Translations under genes and position numbers: made by a program
Notes under the pieces: generated by a model
The model's database searches: none
Told to the model about the DNA's origin: nothing
What the model saw: the letters and a program-made list of their open reading frames with translations, nothing else
Shown here: piece after piece, positions 34,232 to 41,160 of the stretch
How the letters are laid out: every line of letters starts with the position of its first letter
Position numbering within the stretch: position 1 is the first letter of the stretch
IMG/VR virus record: IMGVR_UViG_3300038441_001742
Span: 1-47,877 of that record
DNA from: a virus
Length of the DNA: 47,877 bases
Reading direction: 5' to 3' (one strand)

Positions 34232-34714
34232 TTAGGCCTGAACGTCGCCGGGGAACTTGATCGACTTGATTTCGTTCTGGTCAACGCCTTCCTGGTTGGG
34301 CTTGAGGGTGAACGTGATGAAGACCTCCTTGTTCACCATGTCGGGAATGCACTCGACGCCGAAGGGCGGCCGCTCCGGTTTGCCTTTGTCATTCTCCTTG
34401 TCGCCGGTGCCGAGACAGGCGTCCTGGATACGAGCAATGTCGGAGACAGCGCGCTCAGGAACCTGGCCGGGAGGCGTGTTCTTGTCGTAGAGAAAGACAC
34501 GTTTGAAAACGGGGAATCCCGTGTTGATTTCACGGCCGCCGACCGCGGGTGCGGGATCGAGGGTCTTGAATTGGAACGAGAGGAAATCCCCCTTGTCGTT
34601 TTTGTCTTGCTCAACTTTGACAAAGGCACAGCGAACCGTGGAGTCTTTCTCGAACAGAGGAAGAGCGGTTGTGGCGCCGGTGGTGTTGAGGGTGATGCTA
34701 AGTGGACCTGGCAT
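34232..34714 (-). CDS. hypothetical protein, possible ssDNA-binding partner (160 aa)
   Basis: The 160-residue acidic protein is beta-rich (VRCAFVKVEQDKNDKGDFLS, then FQFKTLDPAP) with a charged middle (DKENDKGKPERPP) and a C-terminal strand pair (NKEVFITFTLKPNQ). Phage single-strand-binding-like proteins often lie beside Sak4-type ATPases and have this composition. No OB-fold signature is visible, so that role is only a suggestion. Confidence 0.5.
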   Translation of the reverse strand: MPGPLSITLNTTGATTALPLFEKDSTVRCAFVKVEQDKNDKGDFLSFQFKTLDPAPAVGGREINTGFPVFKRVFLYDKNTPPGQVPERAVSDIARIQDACLGTGDKENDKGKPERPPFGVECIPDMVNKEVFITFTLKPNQEGVDQNEIKSIKFPGDVQA

Positions 34715-34745
34715 ATAGTTAGTAGGTTATTTGTTTATTTGAATT

Positions 34746-34762
34746 GCACGATAGCGTCGTGC
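34746..34762. other. intergenic hairpin
   Basis: GCACGA and TCGTGC form a six-base-pair stem with a TAGCG loop in the 67-bp gap upstream of the 160-aa gene. There is no T tract on either side, so it may shape the leader rather than end transcription. Confidence 0.35.
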
Positions 34763-34781
34763 GCGCTAGAGGGCGGAGGCC

Positions 34782-34961
34782 CTAAATGGGTTGAGGAGGA
34801 GGAAGAATAGTGGATAGCGGTTCGGTAGTCGGGGCAGCCCACGCCTTAACGGATTCAACATCGAACCCCGACGCGAGAAGTTCCTCTTGAATGTCCTCGG
34901 CGGTAGCGACTACGTCGTCGAGGCCGTCCGATACAATGGCGACAAGATAGGTCCGGGTCAT
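34782..34961 (-). CDS. small hypothetical protein (59 aa)
   Basis: A 59-codon frame begins at ATG 34961 with MTRTYLVAIVSDGLDDVVAT and ends with TEPLSTILPPPQPI. The first half looks like a small alpha/beta domain and the last part is Pro-rich. Its ATG overlaps the stop of the Sak4-like ATPase by four bases, consistent with operon coupling. It was left unannotated only because of its length. No family recognised. Confidence 0.65.
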   Translation of the reverse strand: MTRTYLVAIVSDGLDDVVATAEDIQEELLASGFDVESVKAWAAPTTEPLSTILPPPQPI

Positions 34962-35728
34962 AGAGAAACCTGCTTGTTGAGTTTTTCTTGAATGACGTTC
35001 CAGTCGAACTTGAACTCAGGCGGAAGATCAAGGTCGTTCTTGAGGCCGTAGAATGTGGCGTCTTGGACGGTGCGAAGTTTTTGCTCGTAGTTGTTGCCGA
35101 CCTTTTTGACCTCGGAGCGCCAGACATTGGTGAAGTAGGCGCCCATGAACGAGGCGAGTTTGCCCGGCCACGCCATCTTGTATTGCGCAAGTGAGGTAAC
35201 GGGGTCCTCTTTAACTTCTTCGTGAACGGTGAGGACCACGTGCTTGTTGATGGACATGAGCACGTTGATGAGGGCCATGCCGTAGTTGTAGAAGAACCCG
35301 TAGGCTTGACGGCCGTCCTTTGGAAAGCTCTGCTGGACGTTGGTCCAGGCCCAGAGGAGCTGGTGAAGTACGCTGCCGCTGTCGAGCACGAAGGTGTCGA
35401 ACTCGTTGGAGACTTGCGCGTCCATGAGGAGTTCGTTTAGCCGGTCGTATCGAGGAGCAAGTTGACGGGCGATTTCCTGTTCGGTTTTCTTACCGATGAG
35501 GTTGCCGATGGGCTTGCCGTTCTTGTCCTTGTCGGCATGGTCATAGCCGACGGGGAGCGGAAGGTTGTGTTCACGGTGGAAATTAATCACGCCAGCGAGG
35601 TTCTTGTCCAGGTCGATGAAATAAGGACGAGGAAAGAAGCAGGCGAGCGAGGACTTGCGGGAACCGGGAGGGCCTTGGAGAATGACGCGGGCTTTGGCGT
35701 CCGACGAGTATTGGGATGTCGGGGTCAT
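34958..35728 (-). CDS. P-loop ATPase, Sak4/AAA_24-like recombination protein
   Basis: This 256-residue ATPase has Walker A GPPGSRKSS (19-27), a following strand with FIDLDKNLAGV, Walker B TFVLDSGS (about 112-119) and HVVLTVHEEV (about 166). The plan is that of AAA_24/Sak4-type phage proteins, RecA-like ATPases that stimulate annealing on single-stranded DNA. ATG 35728 is chosen; the 29 residues upstream lie inside the preceding gene in another frame. A four-base overlap links it to the 59-aa gene. Confidence 0.7.
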   Translation of the reverse strand: MTPTSQYSSDAKARVILQGPPGSRKSSLACFFPRPYFIDLDKNLAGVINFHREHNLPLPVGYDHADKDKNGKPIGNLIGKKTEQEIARQLAPRYDRLNELLMDAQVSNEFDTFVLDSGSVLHQLLWAWTNVQQSFPKDGRQAYGFFYNYGMALINVLMSINKHVVLTVHEEVKEDPVTSLAQYKMAWPGKLASFMGAYFTNVWRSEVKKVGNNYEQKLRTVQDATFYGLKNDLDLPPEFKFDWNVIQEKLNKQVSL

Positions 35729-35729
35729 G

Positions 35730-36080
35730 TTAGCAGACCTCCATTCCGTCGGTGAGCATAATCGGCCAGTCGGTTTTGAGGACGACACGAGTGACGGTTT
35801 CGCGTTCACGAACATTGGAGAGGCGGACGGTTACGCCGTCGATAACCTTCTCCCAGTTCCACCACTGTTCTCCTTCCTCTTTCCAAGTCCAGTTGTCACG
35901 ACCGATAAGTTCGCCGATGGCGTCAATCTTTTCGTTGTTGCCATAGACGCCGATGTTGATCATTGGTTTGTCAGTGTATTCGCACCAACCCGCGAGGTCG
36001 TCGAGTTTGGGATAGCGGGTGAGGAGGCGTTCAATGAGGTCAATGATATTGCGTTTGTTTTTTAGGGCTGTAATTATCAT
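35730..36080 (-). CDS. hypothetical protein (116 aa)
   Basis: The 116-residue protein is Trp-rich in the middle (DNWTWKEEGEQWWNWEKVID) and ends in a beta-rich part (VTVRLSNVRERETVTRVVLK). It has no signal or metal site. Tight spacing with the ATPase (one base) and ATGA with the gene upstream place it in the recombination operon. Function unknown. Confidence 0.6.
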   Translation of the reverse strand: MIITALKNKRNIIDLIERLLTRYPKLDDLAGWCEYTDKPMINIGVYGNNEKIDAIGELIGRDNWTWKEEGEQWWNWEKVIDGVTVRLSNVRERETVTRVVLKTDWPIMLTDGMEVC

Positions 36081-36307
36081 AAGGAATCTAAGCGTTGTTG
36101 GGCTTTAGAAAGTTTGGAAGGACGGACGGTGATGAGGAGTTGTTCGCTACGTGAGGGAATGTAGCCGTCGGGACATTCGACGTGAAATTGTCCCCAAGTG
36201 TAGAGCGAGCGGCCAACGCCAGCGGCAGCAGCAAACGAAGGATAGCGGTTGCCGTCGCGAAGGAGATGGCCGGACGGAGCACGAACCTGGAGAAAGAACG
36301 AAGGCAT
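36077..36307 (-). CDS. hypothetical protein (76 aa)
   Basis: The 76-residue basic protein appears to be a compact beta-rich domain (SFFLQVRAPSGHLLRDGNRY ... VECPDGYIPSRSEQLLITV) with a basic helical tail. No family recognised. It lies two bases after the Cas4-like nuclease gene and overlaps the next gene by ATGA. Confidence 0.6.
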   Translation of the reverse strand: MPSFFLQVRAPSGHLLRDGNRYPSFAAAAGVGRSLYTWGQFHVECPDGYIPSRSEQLLITVRPSKLSKAQQRLDSL

Positions 36308-36309
36308 AC

Positions 36310-37395
36310 CTAGCGGTTGTCGGTTGGGTTCCAGGTTACGGATTTATAAAGGTCCGAATGCAGGAGTTTGTAGCGATTCGGTGCGTGGTCGTTAACGCAC
36401 ACGTCGTGGTATTGGCACTTGCCGTATTTGCCCATGCACTGGTTGTCGTGAGAAGGGAACGCGGACCGAATGAGACAGCGGACGATGTCGGAAACGTGAT
36501 TGATGGTTTGTTCTTTCCACCAATCCATGCGTTCAGGGGAGTATTCGTAGAAGCAGCGAAAGAATTTCAACGCTGGTTCGCCACCGCGCGGCCCCTTCTC
36601 CATTAAGGGAGTTGAACCTGAGGGTCGCTTGAGCCGAATAACGTTCAAGCAGAAAGCGCGCAAGTCGAGCTCAGGCCATAGCTGTCTGCCGGCCCAGATA
36701 TAACCAAGGACCTGAGACGAGAGGACGAAAGATTGGGTAAAAGTGTCCCCGTCGATGGAGGAAGTCTTGTGGTCCACTACGCGGTTGAGACCGTGGGTAT
36801 GCGCGACCAGGTCGATTCGACCAGACCATGCAACGTGGATCTGTGAGACGAAGCGCGGTTCGTTCCAGGCAGGGAGCTTTAAGGTGGAGTTGACCGGAAT
36901 GGTGCATAAAGGAAGTTCGAATGGGCGTTCGACGATGAGGCCCGAGGAGTCGGAGAGGAGAGAGAGTTTGTAGTCGTCGAATTGACTACGCCATTGGTAA
37001 TGTTTGAGGACTTCGATGCAGGTGGAAGGGGTGCGGTATTCGTCGGGCGGAGGAGGATTGCGAGAAAAGAAGTCGATTACGTTTTGTTGCCAACGAGCAG
37101 CAAAGGATTCGGGGGATTCGTCGGGAAGGGGTCCACGATGAAGGTCTTCAAGTCCGACGTGAGTGCCTCCACCGAACGATAGCGCAGCGTTCTTAGCGTG
37201 AGCTTCACGGCCATAGACTGCGTAGAAGAGCCACGACGTGGGGCATTCTTTGAACTTGGTAAGGGAAGAGTTATCGAGGACGAGAAGATAGGCGGAGTCG
37301 GTTCCGGGGATGAGGGTGAGGAGTTCGCGACGAGAAGGAGCGACAGAAGGAGCGAGTTGCTCGGTGTGGGATGAGGTGGTGTCGATGGAGATCAT
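36310..37395 (-). CDS. Cas4/RecB-type iron-sulphur nuclease
   Basis: This PD-(D/E)XK nuclease of 361 residues has an N-terminal Cys (KFKECP, C51), GGGTHVGLE (a helix His), the core SGRIDLVAH followed by VVDHKTSS with the catalytic D/K around 208-210, and a C-terminal cluster CMGKYGKC ... HDVC. Four cysteines in this layout normally hold an iron-sulphur cluster. Phage homologues trim DNA ends in recombination together with Sak4-like ATPases. The start at 37395 gives an ATGA overlap with the upstream gene and is preferred over 37467. Confidence 0.75.
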   Translation of the reverse strand: MISIDTTSSHTEQLAPSVAPSRRELLTLIPGTDSAYLLVLDNSSLTKFKECPTSWLFYAVYGREAHAKNAALSFGGGTHVGLEDLHRGPLPDESPESFAARWQQNVIDFFSRNPPPPDEYRTPSTCIEVLKHYQWRSQFDDYKLSLLSDSSGLIVERPFELPLCTIPVNSTLKLPAWNEPRFVSQIHVAWSGRIDLVAHTHGLNRVVDHKTSSIDGDTFTQSFVLSSQVLGYIWAGRQLWPELDLRAFCLNVIRLKRPSGSTPLMEKGPRGGEPALKFFRCFYEYSPERMDWWKEQTINHVSDIVRCLIRSAFPSHDNQCMGKYGKCQYHDVCVNDHAPNRYKLLHSDLYKSVTWNPTDNR

Positions 37396-37706
37396 TTGAA
37401 GATGAGGTAATAGGCAACTGAAGCTGAGAGCACTGCAAAACTGACGTGGATTCCTAAGTAAAACCAAGTAGGAAGTCTGTTATAACAGATGGTAACGTCT
37501 AGTGATCGTTTAAGGGCATATTCGAGACCGGAAATTTTTGCCTCTAAGGAGTCAATGAGCATGTTGCGTTCGTTATAGCCGGTAGCATACGCTTCGTAAA
37601 GAAGGTCGTATATGGGATCGTGCTTTCCGTCCATGAGTTGGGCTACAGAAGGTTTTAAATACTCTGGAGCGTTGTCTTTTAAAAATTGTTCGAAGGTCTT
37701 GTCCAT
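37392..37706 (-). CDS. tail-anchored small membrane protein (104 aa)
   Basis: The 104-residue protein has a charged helical N-terminal two-thirds (LIDSLEAKISGLEYALKRSL) and one C-terminal transmembrane segment (FYLGIHVSFAVLSASVAYYL). A tail-anchored protein placed between DNA genes might tie replication to the membrane, but this is only inference. ATG 37706 is preferred; 37733 would overlap the preceding gene. Confidence 0.6.
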   Translation of the reverse strand: MDKTFEQFLKDNAPEYLKPSVAQLMDGKHDPIYDLLYEAYATGYNERNMLIDSLEAKISGLEYALKRSLDVTICYNRLPTWFYLGIHVSFAVLSASVAYYLIFK

Positions 37707-37707
37707 T

Positions 37708-37875
37708 TTAGTGATGGCCCATATTGGGCCCATTGAAGAAAAGAATTGTGCAGTTGAGAGGATCGAAAGAATACCCGAGGGTGGTGTAGTACCACGCGGC
37801 GCGAGAGCAAATCACGCCGAGGAGTTCATCTTCGGTTAAAGTTTCGCCCTCCAGAGACGGCAACGGCCCGCACAT
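37708..37875 (-). CDS. small hypothetical protein (55 aa)
   Basis: The frame is open from 38037, but the first 54 codons there overlap the better-looking 52-aa gene. The internal ATG at 37875 gives MCGPLPSLEGETLTEDELLG and then a Cys/Trp/Tyr-rich hydrophobic part. It begins 28 bp after the preceding stop and ends one base before the next ATG, so the operon is tidy with this parse. The stop region coincides with a perfect GGCCCA-N3-TGGGCC palindrome. Confidence 0.5.
   Translation of the reverse strand: MCGPLPSLEGETLTEDELLGVICSRAAWYYTTLGYSFDPLNCTILFFNGPNMGHH
37716..37730. repeat. GGCCCA-N3-TGGGCC palindrome 4
   Basis: Perfect copy (spacer TAT, so the whole 15 bases are nearly self-complementary) at the end of the 55-aa gene and just before the tail-anchored protein gene. 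Confidence 0.85.
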
Positions 37876-37903
37876 AAAACACGGGCCGGACCAAAGGATG
37901 TAA

Positions 37904-38062
37904 TTACAACGAGTCAAGCATAGCTTTTCGTTTAGCACTGATGCCTGGTGTCCGTGTTCGAGCAATGCTTTTTGACTCTGATCCCAGAGCCGCACTAAGA
38001 GCTTGTGGGCTTGCGAGTGCTCGAAGTTGTTGGACATAAGAAGTGAGTTCGTCAGGTGACAT
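37904..38062 (-). CDS. conserved-looking small helical protein (52 aa)
   Basis: The 52 residues MSPDELTSYVQQLRALASPQ and following contain a helix, a Ser/Ala-rich turn and a basic tail (ISAKRKAMLDSL). The composition resembles small proteins often seen in phage replication operons. ATG 38062 overlaps the upstream gene by 11 bp. The longer frame to 38236 is Ser/Pro-rich low complexity antisense to nothing sensible and was rejected. Function unknown. Confidence 0.6.
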   Translation of the reverse strand: MSPDELTSYVQQLRALASPQALSAALGSESKSIARTRTPGISAKRKAMLDSL

Positions 38063-38387
38063 TTCCAGCAGCTTTTTGTTTTTGCTTACGCTTAGAAGAT
38101 GTTGGATTGGGGCATCCGGTTCGAGGGAGGAAGTTAAGCTCGTCGAGGAGGACTCGGAGCTGTTCGACGTTGGCGGAGTCTGGGTCCCAGGAGGGGGAGA
38201 TCCCCCGTTCGAGGCAGGCGGCATGGAGTTTTCCATAGAGGATGTTGGTTAAAGCCGCGGCGGCACCGCGTTCACCAGCGAAGACTCCGCGGAAGAAATA
38301 GTCGAAGGCTGCGGAGTCGAGGTTGATGTTGATACGGGTAGTGGCGTCGAGGGATTTGATGGGGTTGACGAGGGTGGTGTTTGGCAT
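38052..38387 (-). CDS. hypothetical protein (111 aa)
   Basis: The 111-residue product contains a helical, aromatic region (INLDSAAFDYFFRGVFAGER, then ALTNILYGKLHAACLERGIS) and a basic C-terminus (SSKRKQKQKAAGNV). The first 139 bp are shared, in another frame, with the low-complexity tail of the exonuclease gene, an unusually long overlap. The protein-like composition here and the Ser/Thr/Pro-only composition there suggest that this gene is the older occupant of the shared stretch. Function unknown. Confidence 0.6.
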   Translation of the reverse strand: MPNTTLVNPIKSLDATTRININLDSAAFDYFFRGVFAGERGAAAALTNILYGKLHAACLERGISPSWDPDSANVEQLRVLLDELNFLPRTGCPNPTSSKRKQKQKAAGNVT

Positions 38388-38911
38388 AAATTTTGAAGCG
38401 CGAAGTAGACGCGGGCACAAGCACGGCAGTCGACCATGGCGTTGTGTGCCCCGGAAAGGGGTTCGTTGAAGAAGAAACGGTAGGCCTCGAAGAGTTTCGG
38501 CCATTTGAAACCGCCGCGGTTGGTATTGGGGATGCGGACGATTGGGGTGGCAGCCTTCATGGTGCAGAAGGAGAGCGAGGAGTTGAGCGAGGGGACGCCG
38601 ACTTCGAATAGCGCAGCGTTCATTACGCGTTCGTCGAACGAGTAGTTGTGGGCGACGAGAGCACGGGAATGTTCGAGGAGGTTGGTGAATAGGTGAATGG
38701 CAGCAGGAAGTCCGACGCCGAAGTTAGCACGGTGTTCTTCGGAGATGCCGTGGACGGCGAGTGCGCCGGGTTCAACAGAGCGGCCATAGTTCTTGACGAT
38801 GACGTCAAGGGAACACATTTCGTGACCGTTGTCGTCGGTGAGGAGGGCACCGAGCTGGACGAGGTGGGGATTGTTGAACCCGGTGGTTTCGGTGTCGAAG
38901 AAGAGGAGCAT
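38249..38911 (-). CDS. DnaQ-type 3'-5' exonuclease
   Basis: The 220-residue protein carries the DEDDh exonuclease motifs: FFDTETTGF (4-12) with Asp and Glu, ALVAHNYSFDERV (about 85-97) and SGAHNAMVDCRA (about 154-165) with the last His and Asp. The Asp/Glu residues bind two metal ions and cut DNA or RNA from the 3' end. The last 45 residues are Ser/Thr/Pro-rich and disordered and overlap another gene. Since the polymerase has its own exonuclease domain, this one may serve repair or nucleotide recycling. It is the first gene after the structured gap at 38912-39505. Confidence 0.8.
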   Translation of the reverse strand: MLLFFDTETTGFNNPHLVQLGALLTDDNGHEMCSLDVIVKNYGRSVEPGALAVHGISEEHRANFGVGLPAAIHLFTNLLEHSRALVAHNYSFDERVMNAALFEVGVPSLNSSLSFCTMKAATPIVRIPNTNRGGFKWPKLFEAYRFFFNEPLSGAHNAMVDCRACARVYFALQNLCQTPPSSTPSNPSTPLPVSTSTSTPQPSTISSAESSLVNAVPPRL

Positions 38912-39154
38912 GATGGATGAGGTTAGGTTGAGGTTGAAAGGGCCGGTGATTACGCACGCCGGGATGCGGAAAGTAGCGTTACTGTCGATCGCATTTCACG
39001 CTTTTCAAATTGTGCTGGTTTATACACAGAGCCAGCGTGTGAGTCGTAACGCGTTTGAACTTATAGGTGCTATACCGACCAACCCCCTGCAGCTAATTTA
39101 ACGTCTTCGCTTACAGTTCGCGACGGCTAGGATTTACGTGCTGCGTCAGCGACG

Positions 39155-39219
39155 GAAGACTAGGAGTTAGCGATCTCCTTGGACAGGTTACCATCCTGCC
39201 TACTAGTTAGTGGGTCTTC
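39155..39219 (-). ncRNA. tRNA-like element, 65 nt
   Basis: Read on the minus strand, a six-pair end stem GAAGAC/GTCTTC closes three arms. A very short arm sits within 39201-39213. A GGCAGG/CCTGTC stem holds a seven-base loop ATGGTAA (39182-39200), whose positions 33-37 would give anticodon GGT. A five-pair AGGAG/CTCCT stem holds an eight-base loop (39162-39179). The order matches a tRNA with a shrunken D arm, but the T loop does not read TTCRA and no CCA follows. It may be a degenerate tRNA or an unrelated structured RNA. Confidence 0.3.
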
Positions 39220-39226
39220 ACCACCC

Positions 39227-39241
39227 GCGGATTCGAACCGC
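39227..39241 (-). ncRNA. isolated T-arm-like hairpin
   Basis: GCGG-TTCGAAT-CCGC on the minus strand has the canonical TTCRA T-loop sequence on a four-pair stem. No matching seven-pair acceptor stem was found. A weak outer pairing of 39267-39274 with 39215-39222 (seven of eight) would close it but competes with the neighbouring element. Confidence 0.25.
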
Positions 39242-39276
39242 TACAGTGTTAAGGTTGAACCTCGAAGGAGAAGAGA

Positions 39277-39329
39277 AGTTAGATACGGAATCGAACCGTA
39301 AATCCCGTGCCCAGGATTGTTACCTAACT
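39277..39329 (-). ncRNA. D-armless tRNA-like element, 53 nt
   Basis: On the minus strand AGTTAGG (39329-39323) pairs with TCTAACT (39283-39277): seven pairs, one G-U. Inside, after a four-base linker, is an AATCC/GGATT arm with an eight-base loop (39301-39318). Immediately next is a perfect T arm TACGG-TTCGATT-CCGTA (39284-39300) that abuts the end stem, exactly as in a tRNA. A D arm is absent. D-armless tRNAs are known mainly from animal mitochondria, so this is either a tRNA mimic, a remnant or a new small RNA. No anticodon can be assigned safely. Confidence 0.4.
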
Positions 39330-39505
39330 CTAGCAACTGCCGCTGCTTTACCTTCTCTCCTCGTTCGAGGTGAGCCGCCACATTGTCAGCAGGTTGCTCA
39401 GTCTCTGGATAGACATTTAACGTCAAGCCTATCAGTTAGACGTTCCGTTCCGCGCGATTTCGGCTGGCCAGTGGCCGGAGTGCCAAGGGAACGAAAGGCG
39501 AAGCC

Positions 39506-40141
39506 TTACAGACCCGCGGCCAACCAGGCGTCAACGGCCTTGGCCAACGAATCCTTGGTCGGGCGCCCGGTTTCCTCGTCCCGTTCGATCTTGCCGGAGC
39601 CGATAACGGCTTCGATGACGGCCACCTTCTGTTCGAGGGTATCGTCATCGAGGAGCAAGAGCGAGTCGGCCTTGTCCCGGGCAGCCTTGGAGGCGCCGGC
39701 TTCACGACGCGAGGGCGACGGGTCAATGGAAATGGAATCAGCGACCTCTTGGGCTTTCGCCTGGAGTTCGGATTCCTTGGCCTTGAGGGTGTCGCCGGTG
39801 AGAGGGTTTCCGTCGTCGTCCGAAAAGTACTTAGCCTTGGCACGTGCGAGGTGCTGGGAGAAGAGTTCCTTGACGGGGGAAACTTCGTCCGGGTTCTTCG
39901 CACGGGCTTTCGCGGCTGCGGTTTTCTTTTCGTCCGTGGCGCGTTCGACACCGGTGAGGGAGACGAGAACCTTGGAGAACTCACGCTGCCACTCGGGAAG
40001 CGTGCCACGCCAGATTTCGGCGGAGCAGGCGTCGGCGAGGCAGGAGCCGAGTTTACCGGCGGCGGTGTCGTAGGCTTCAACGGTATCGGGGCCTTCAAAG
40101 AGGAGGTCGAGACCGTTGGAGGATGTTTTATACTTAGCCAT
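39506..40141 (-). CDS. hypothetical protein (211 aa)
   Basis: The 211-residue protein has a compact N-terminal part (AKYKTSSNGLDLLFEGPDTV, then EAYDTAAGKLGSC) and a long charged helical region rich in Ala, Lys, Glu and Asp (DEKKTAAAKARAKNPDEV and onward) that may form a coiled coil. No membrane or metal site was seen. ATG 40141 is chosen; 58 extra residues to 40315 are unlike protein and overlap the zinc-finger gene. It lies just upstream of the structured gap. Function unknown. Confidence 0.65.
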   Translation of the reverse strand: MAKYKTSSNGLDLLFEGPDTVEAYDTAAGKLGSCLADACSAEIWRGTLPEWQREFSKVLVSLTGVERATDEKKTAAAKARAKNPDEVSPVKELFSQHLARAKAKYFSDDDGNPLTGDTLKAKESELQAKAQEVADSISIDPSPSRREAGASKAARDKADSLLLLDDDTLEQKVAVIEAVIGSGKIERDEETGRPTKDSLAKAVDAWLAAGL

Positions 40142-40172
40142 ATGGATTTGTTTGGTTGATGACGGATAAGGT

Positions 40173-40376
40173 TTACACGTCCGTCGGGCGTGATTCGTCG
40201 AGTGGTTCGACAAAAGGGATTGAGATGGTTTTGTGGGTGCGCCAGAAGAACGCAGAGCGACAAGCTGGCGAACAGTGGAGCTGGGATTTACGGTAGGGAA
40301 TGAAGGCCGCGCCACAGTTTTTACAGTGTGACTCAGGGAGGGGAATTTTCCTTATGGGAGGGCGGCGAAGGGGCAT
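40173..40376 (-). CDS. small zinc-finger protein (67 aa)
   Basis: The 67-residue protein has a classic four-Cys zinc finger: CKNCGAAF, then QLHCSPACRSAFFWR (C-x2-C, 13 residues, C-x3-C). A related pattern, missing one Cys, is in the 178-aa protein at the right end, so the two are probably paralogues. Likely a DNA- or RNA-binding regulator. The start is 16 bp downstream of a good promoter candidate (40392-40419), giving an almost leaderless mRNA. Confidence 0.65.
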   Translation of the reverse strand: MPLRRPPIRKIPLPESHCKNCGAAFIPYRKSQLHCSPACRSAFFWRTHKTISIPFVEPLDESRPTDV

Positions 40377-40391
40377 GGGAGGCGAGCCCTT

Positions 40392-40419
40392 AAGATAGGC
40401 GTACTAGCGCCTTTTGCAA
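40392..40419 (-). promoter_or_regulatory. sigma70-like promoter candidate
   Basis: On the minus strand TTGCAA, a 16-base spacer and TATCTT stand 15 bases before the ATG of the zinc-finger gene at 40376. Match to TTGACA/TATAAT is four of six and four of six. The mRNA leader would be very short. Confidence 0.35.
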
Positions 40420-40473
40420 GCGGAAAAATGGATATATTTTCGAGGAGCAGAAGGCGCTGGAAAGGCCAGCAAA

Positions 40474-40490
40474 ATACAAAGGAAAATTAG
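40474..40490 (+). repeat. ACAAAGGAAAATT repeat, copy 4
   Basis: ATACAAAGGAAAATTAG on plus, in the 149-bp gene-free gap between two minus-strand genes, about 100 bp from the zinc-finger start. This is the only copy far from the window ends. Confidence 0.8.
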
Positions 40491-40525
40491 CTGTGCTTAG
40501 TTTGCTTTCGCGATTAACGAAAGTT

Positions 40526-40789
40526 TCATTTGCCAAGGTAGAGTGGAATGTAGCGGGGATTGCGTTCGAGGTAGCGATAGAGCACGGGGTTGTCGGGGTA
40601 GGCAGAGTAGATAGATTGAAGTTGGAGCTGACGCTGGAGACGTTCGTAGATGAGTTGCTGTTCGAGCAGGCGCAGGCGTTCGGAGGCGGCCCAGGTTTGA
40701 AAGGACGAGGGAGTCGGTTGTTGGCCGAAGACCACGTGGCAGAGGGCGGCGGTGCCAAGGACGATGAGGAGTTGAGTGCGGAGTTTCAT
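40526..40789 (-). CDS. small exported protein (87 aa)
   Basis: From ATG 40789 the protein starts MKLRTQLLIVLGTAALCHVV, a clear signal peptide or membrane anchor with likely cleavage after FGQ. A Gln/Leu/Arg-rich helix follows (EQQLIYERLQRQLQLQ), then a Tyr-rich end (YLERNPRYIPLYL). An exported small helical protein in a replication-side block could act at the envelope, for example in superinfection exclusion. This is only a guess. It is the last gene of the block 40.5-43 kb. Confidence 0.6.
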   Translation of the reverse strand: MKLRTQLLIVLGTAALCHVVFGQQPTPSSFQTWAASERLRLLEQQLIYERLQRQLQLQSIYSAYPDNPVLYRYLERNPRYIPLYLGK

Positions 40790-41160
40790 AGGAGTTTGAT
40801 GAGATTGCGGGTAAGGCAGAAGGCGATAAGGAGGTGGAGTGGGGAGGCCAACAGCGGATACCTCCATTTGATCCAACACGTTGGCTGTGTTAAGTCGTAT
40901 AAGCAATCCTCGAAGACGTGCCACTCTTCGTCCGTCAACGCCGCAAGAAGCTCACGGCAGGCGTCGAGGGAGGCGGGGTAGTTGGGGAGTTCGTGAAGAA
41001 AGTAATAATTAGGCTTACCTGCCATTGCGCCAAACTGCAACTTCTCAGGAATTGGAACCTTAACCCACTTCATTTCTTTCGCCGCAAGTTCACGAAGAAG
41101 GTTGTCGTGCTGACCGGAGAGGAGGGATTCAAGGGTGAAAGAGGGAATATTATTCGACAT
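40786..41160 (-). CDS. hypothetical protein (124 aa)
   Basis: A mixed alpha/beta protein with several Trp and Cys residues (EEWHVFEDCLYDLTQPTCWI) and a hydrophobic, helix-like C-terminus (LLASPLHLLIAFCLTRNLIK) that may be a membrane segment. Overlaps with neighbours are 4 bp downstream and 11 bp upstream. No family recognised. Confidence 0.6.
   Translation of the reverse strand: MSNNIPSFTLESLLSGQHDNLLRELAAKEMKWVKVPIPEKLQFGAMAGKPNYYFLHELPNYPASLDACRELLAALTDEEWHVFEDCLYDLTQPTCWIKWRYPLLASPLHLLIAFCLTRNLIKLL

Larger units (their letters stand above)
38912..39505. other. structured gene-free region
   Basis: No reading frame is convincing here, although genes lie immediately on both sides on the minus strand. 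The segment is full of hairpins. On the minus strand it contains two tRNA T-arm-like signals, GGTTCGATTCC and GGTTCGAATCC, and other stem-loops, for example TGAGC/GCTCA (39371-39400), CCTCGTTCGAGG (39359-39370) and GCTGG/CCAGC near 39014-39036. The 10-mer ATTTAACGTC occurs twice (39096-39105 and 39415-39424). It may encode small RNAs, remnants of a tRNA array, an origin, or regulatory leaders. Confidence 0.6.

Noticed and set aside
33986-34810. 274-codon plus-strand frame
   Set aside because: Antisense of three small operon genes; no motif and no place in a plus-strand operon.
37904-38236. 110-codon version of the 52-aa gene
   Set aside because: The first 58 residues are Ser/Pro/Thr low complexity and lie fully inside the 111-aa gene; ATG 38062 gives a tidy 11-bp overlap.
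39155-39329. Canonical tRNA genes
   Set aside because: T-arm signals exist, but no element has all four arms of normal size, a standard anticodon loop and an acceptor stem, so only tRNA-like elements were reported.
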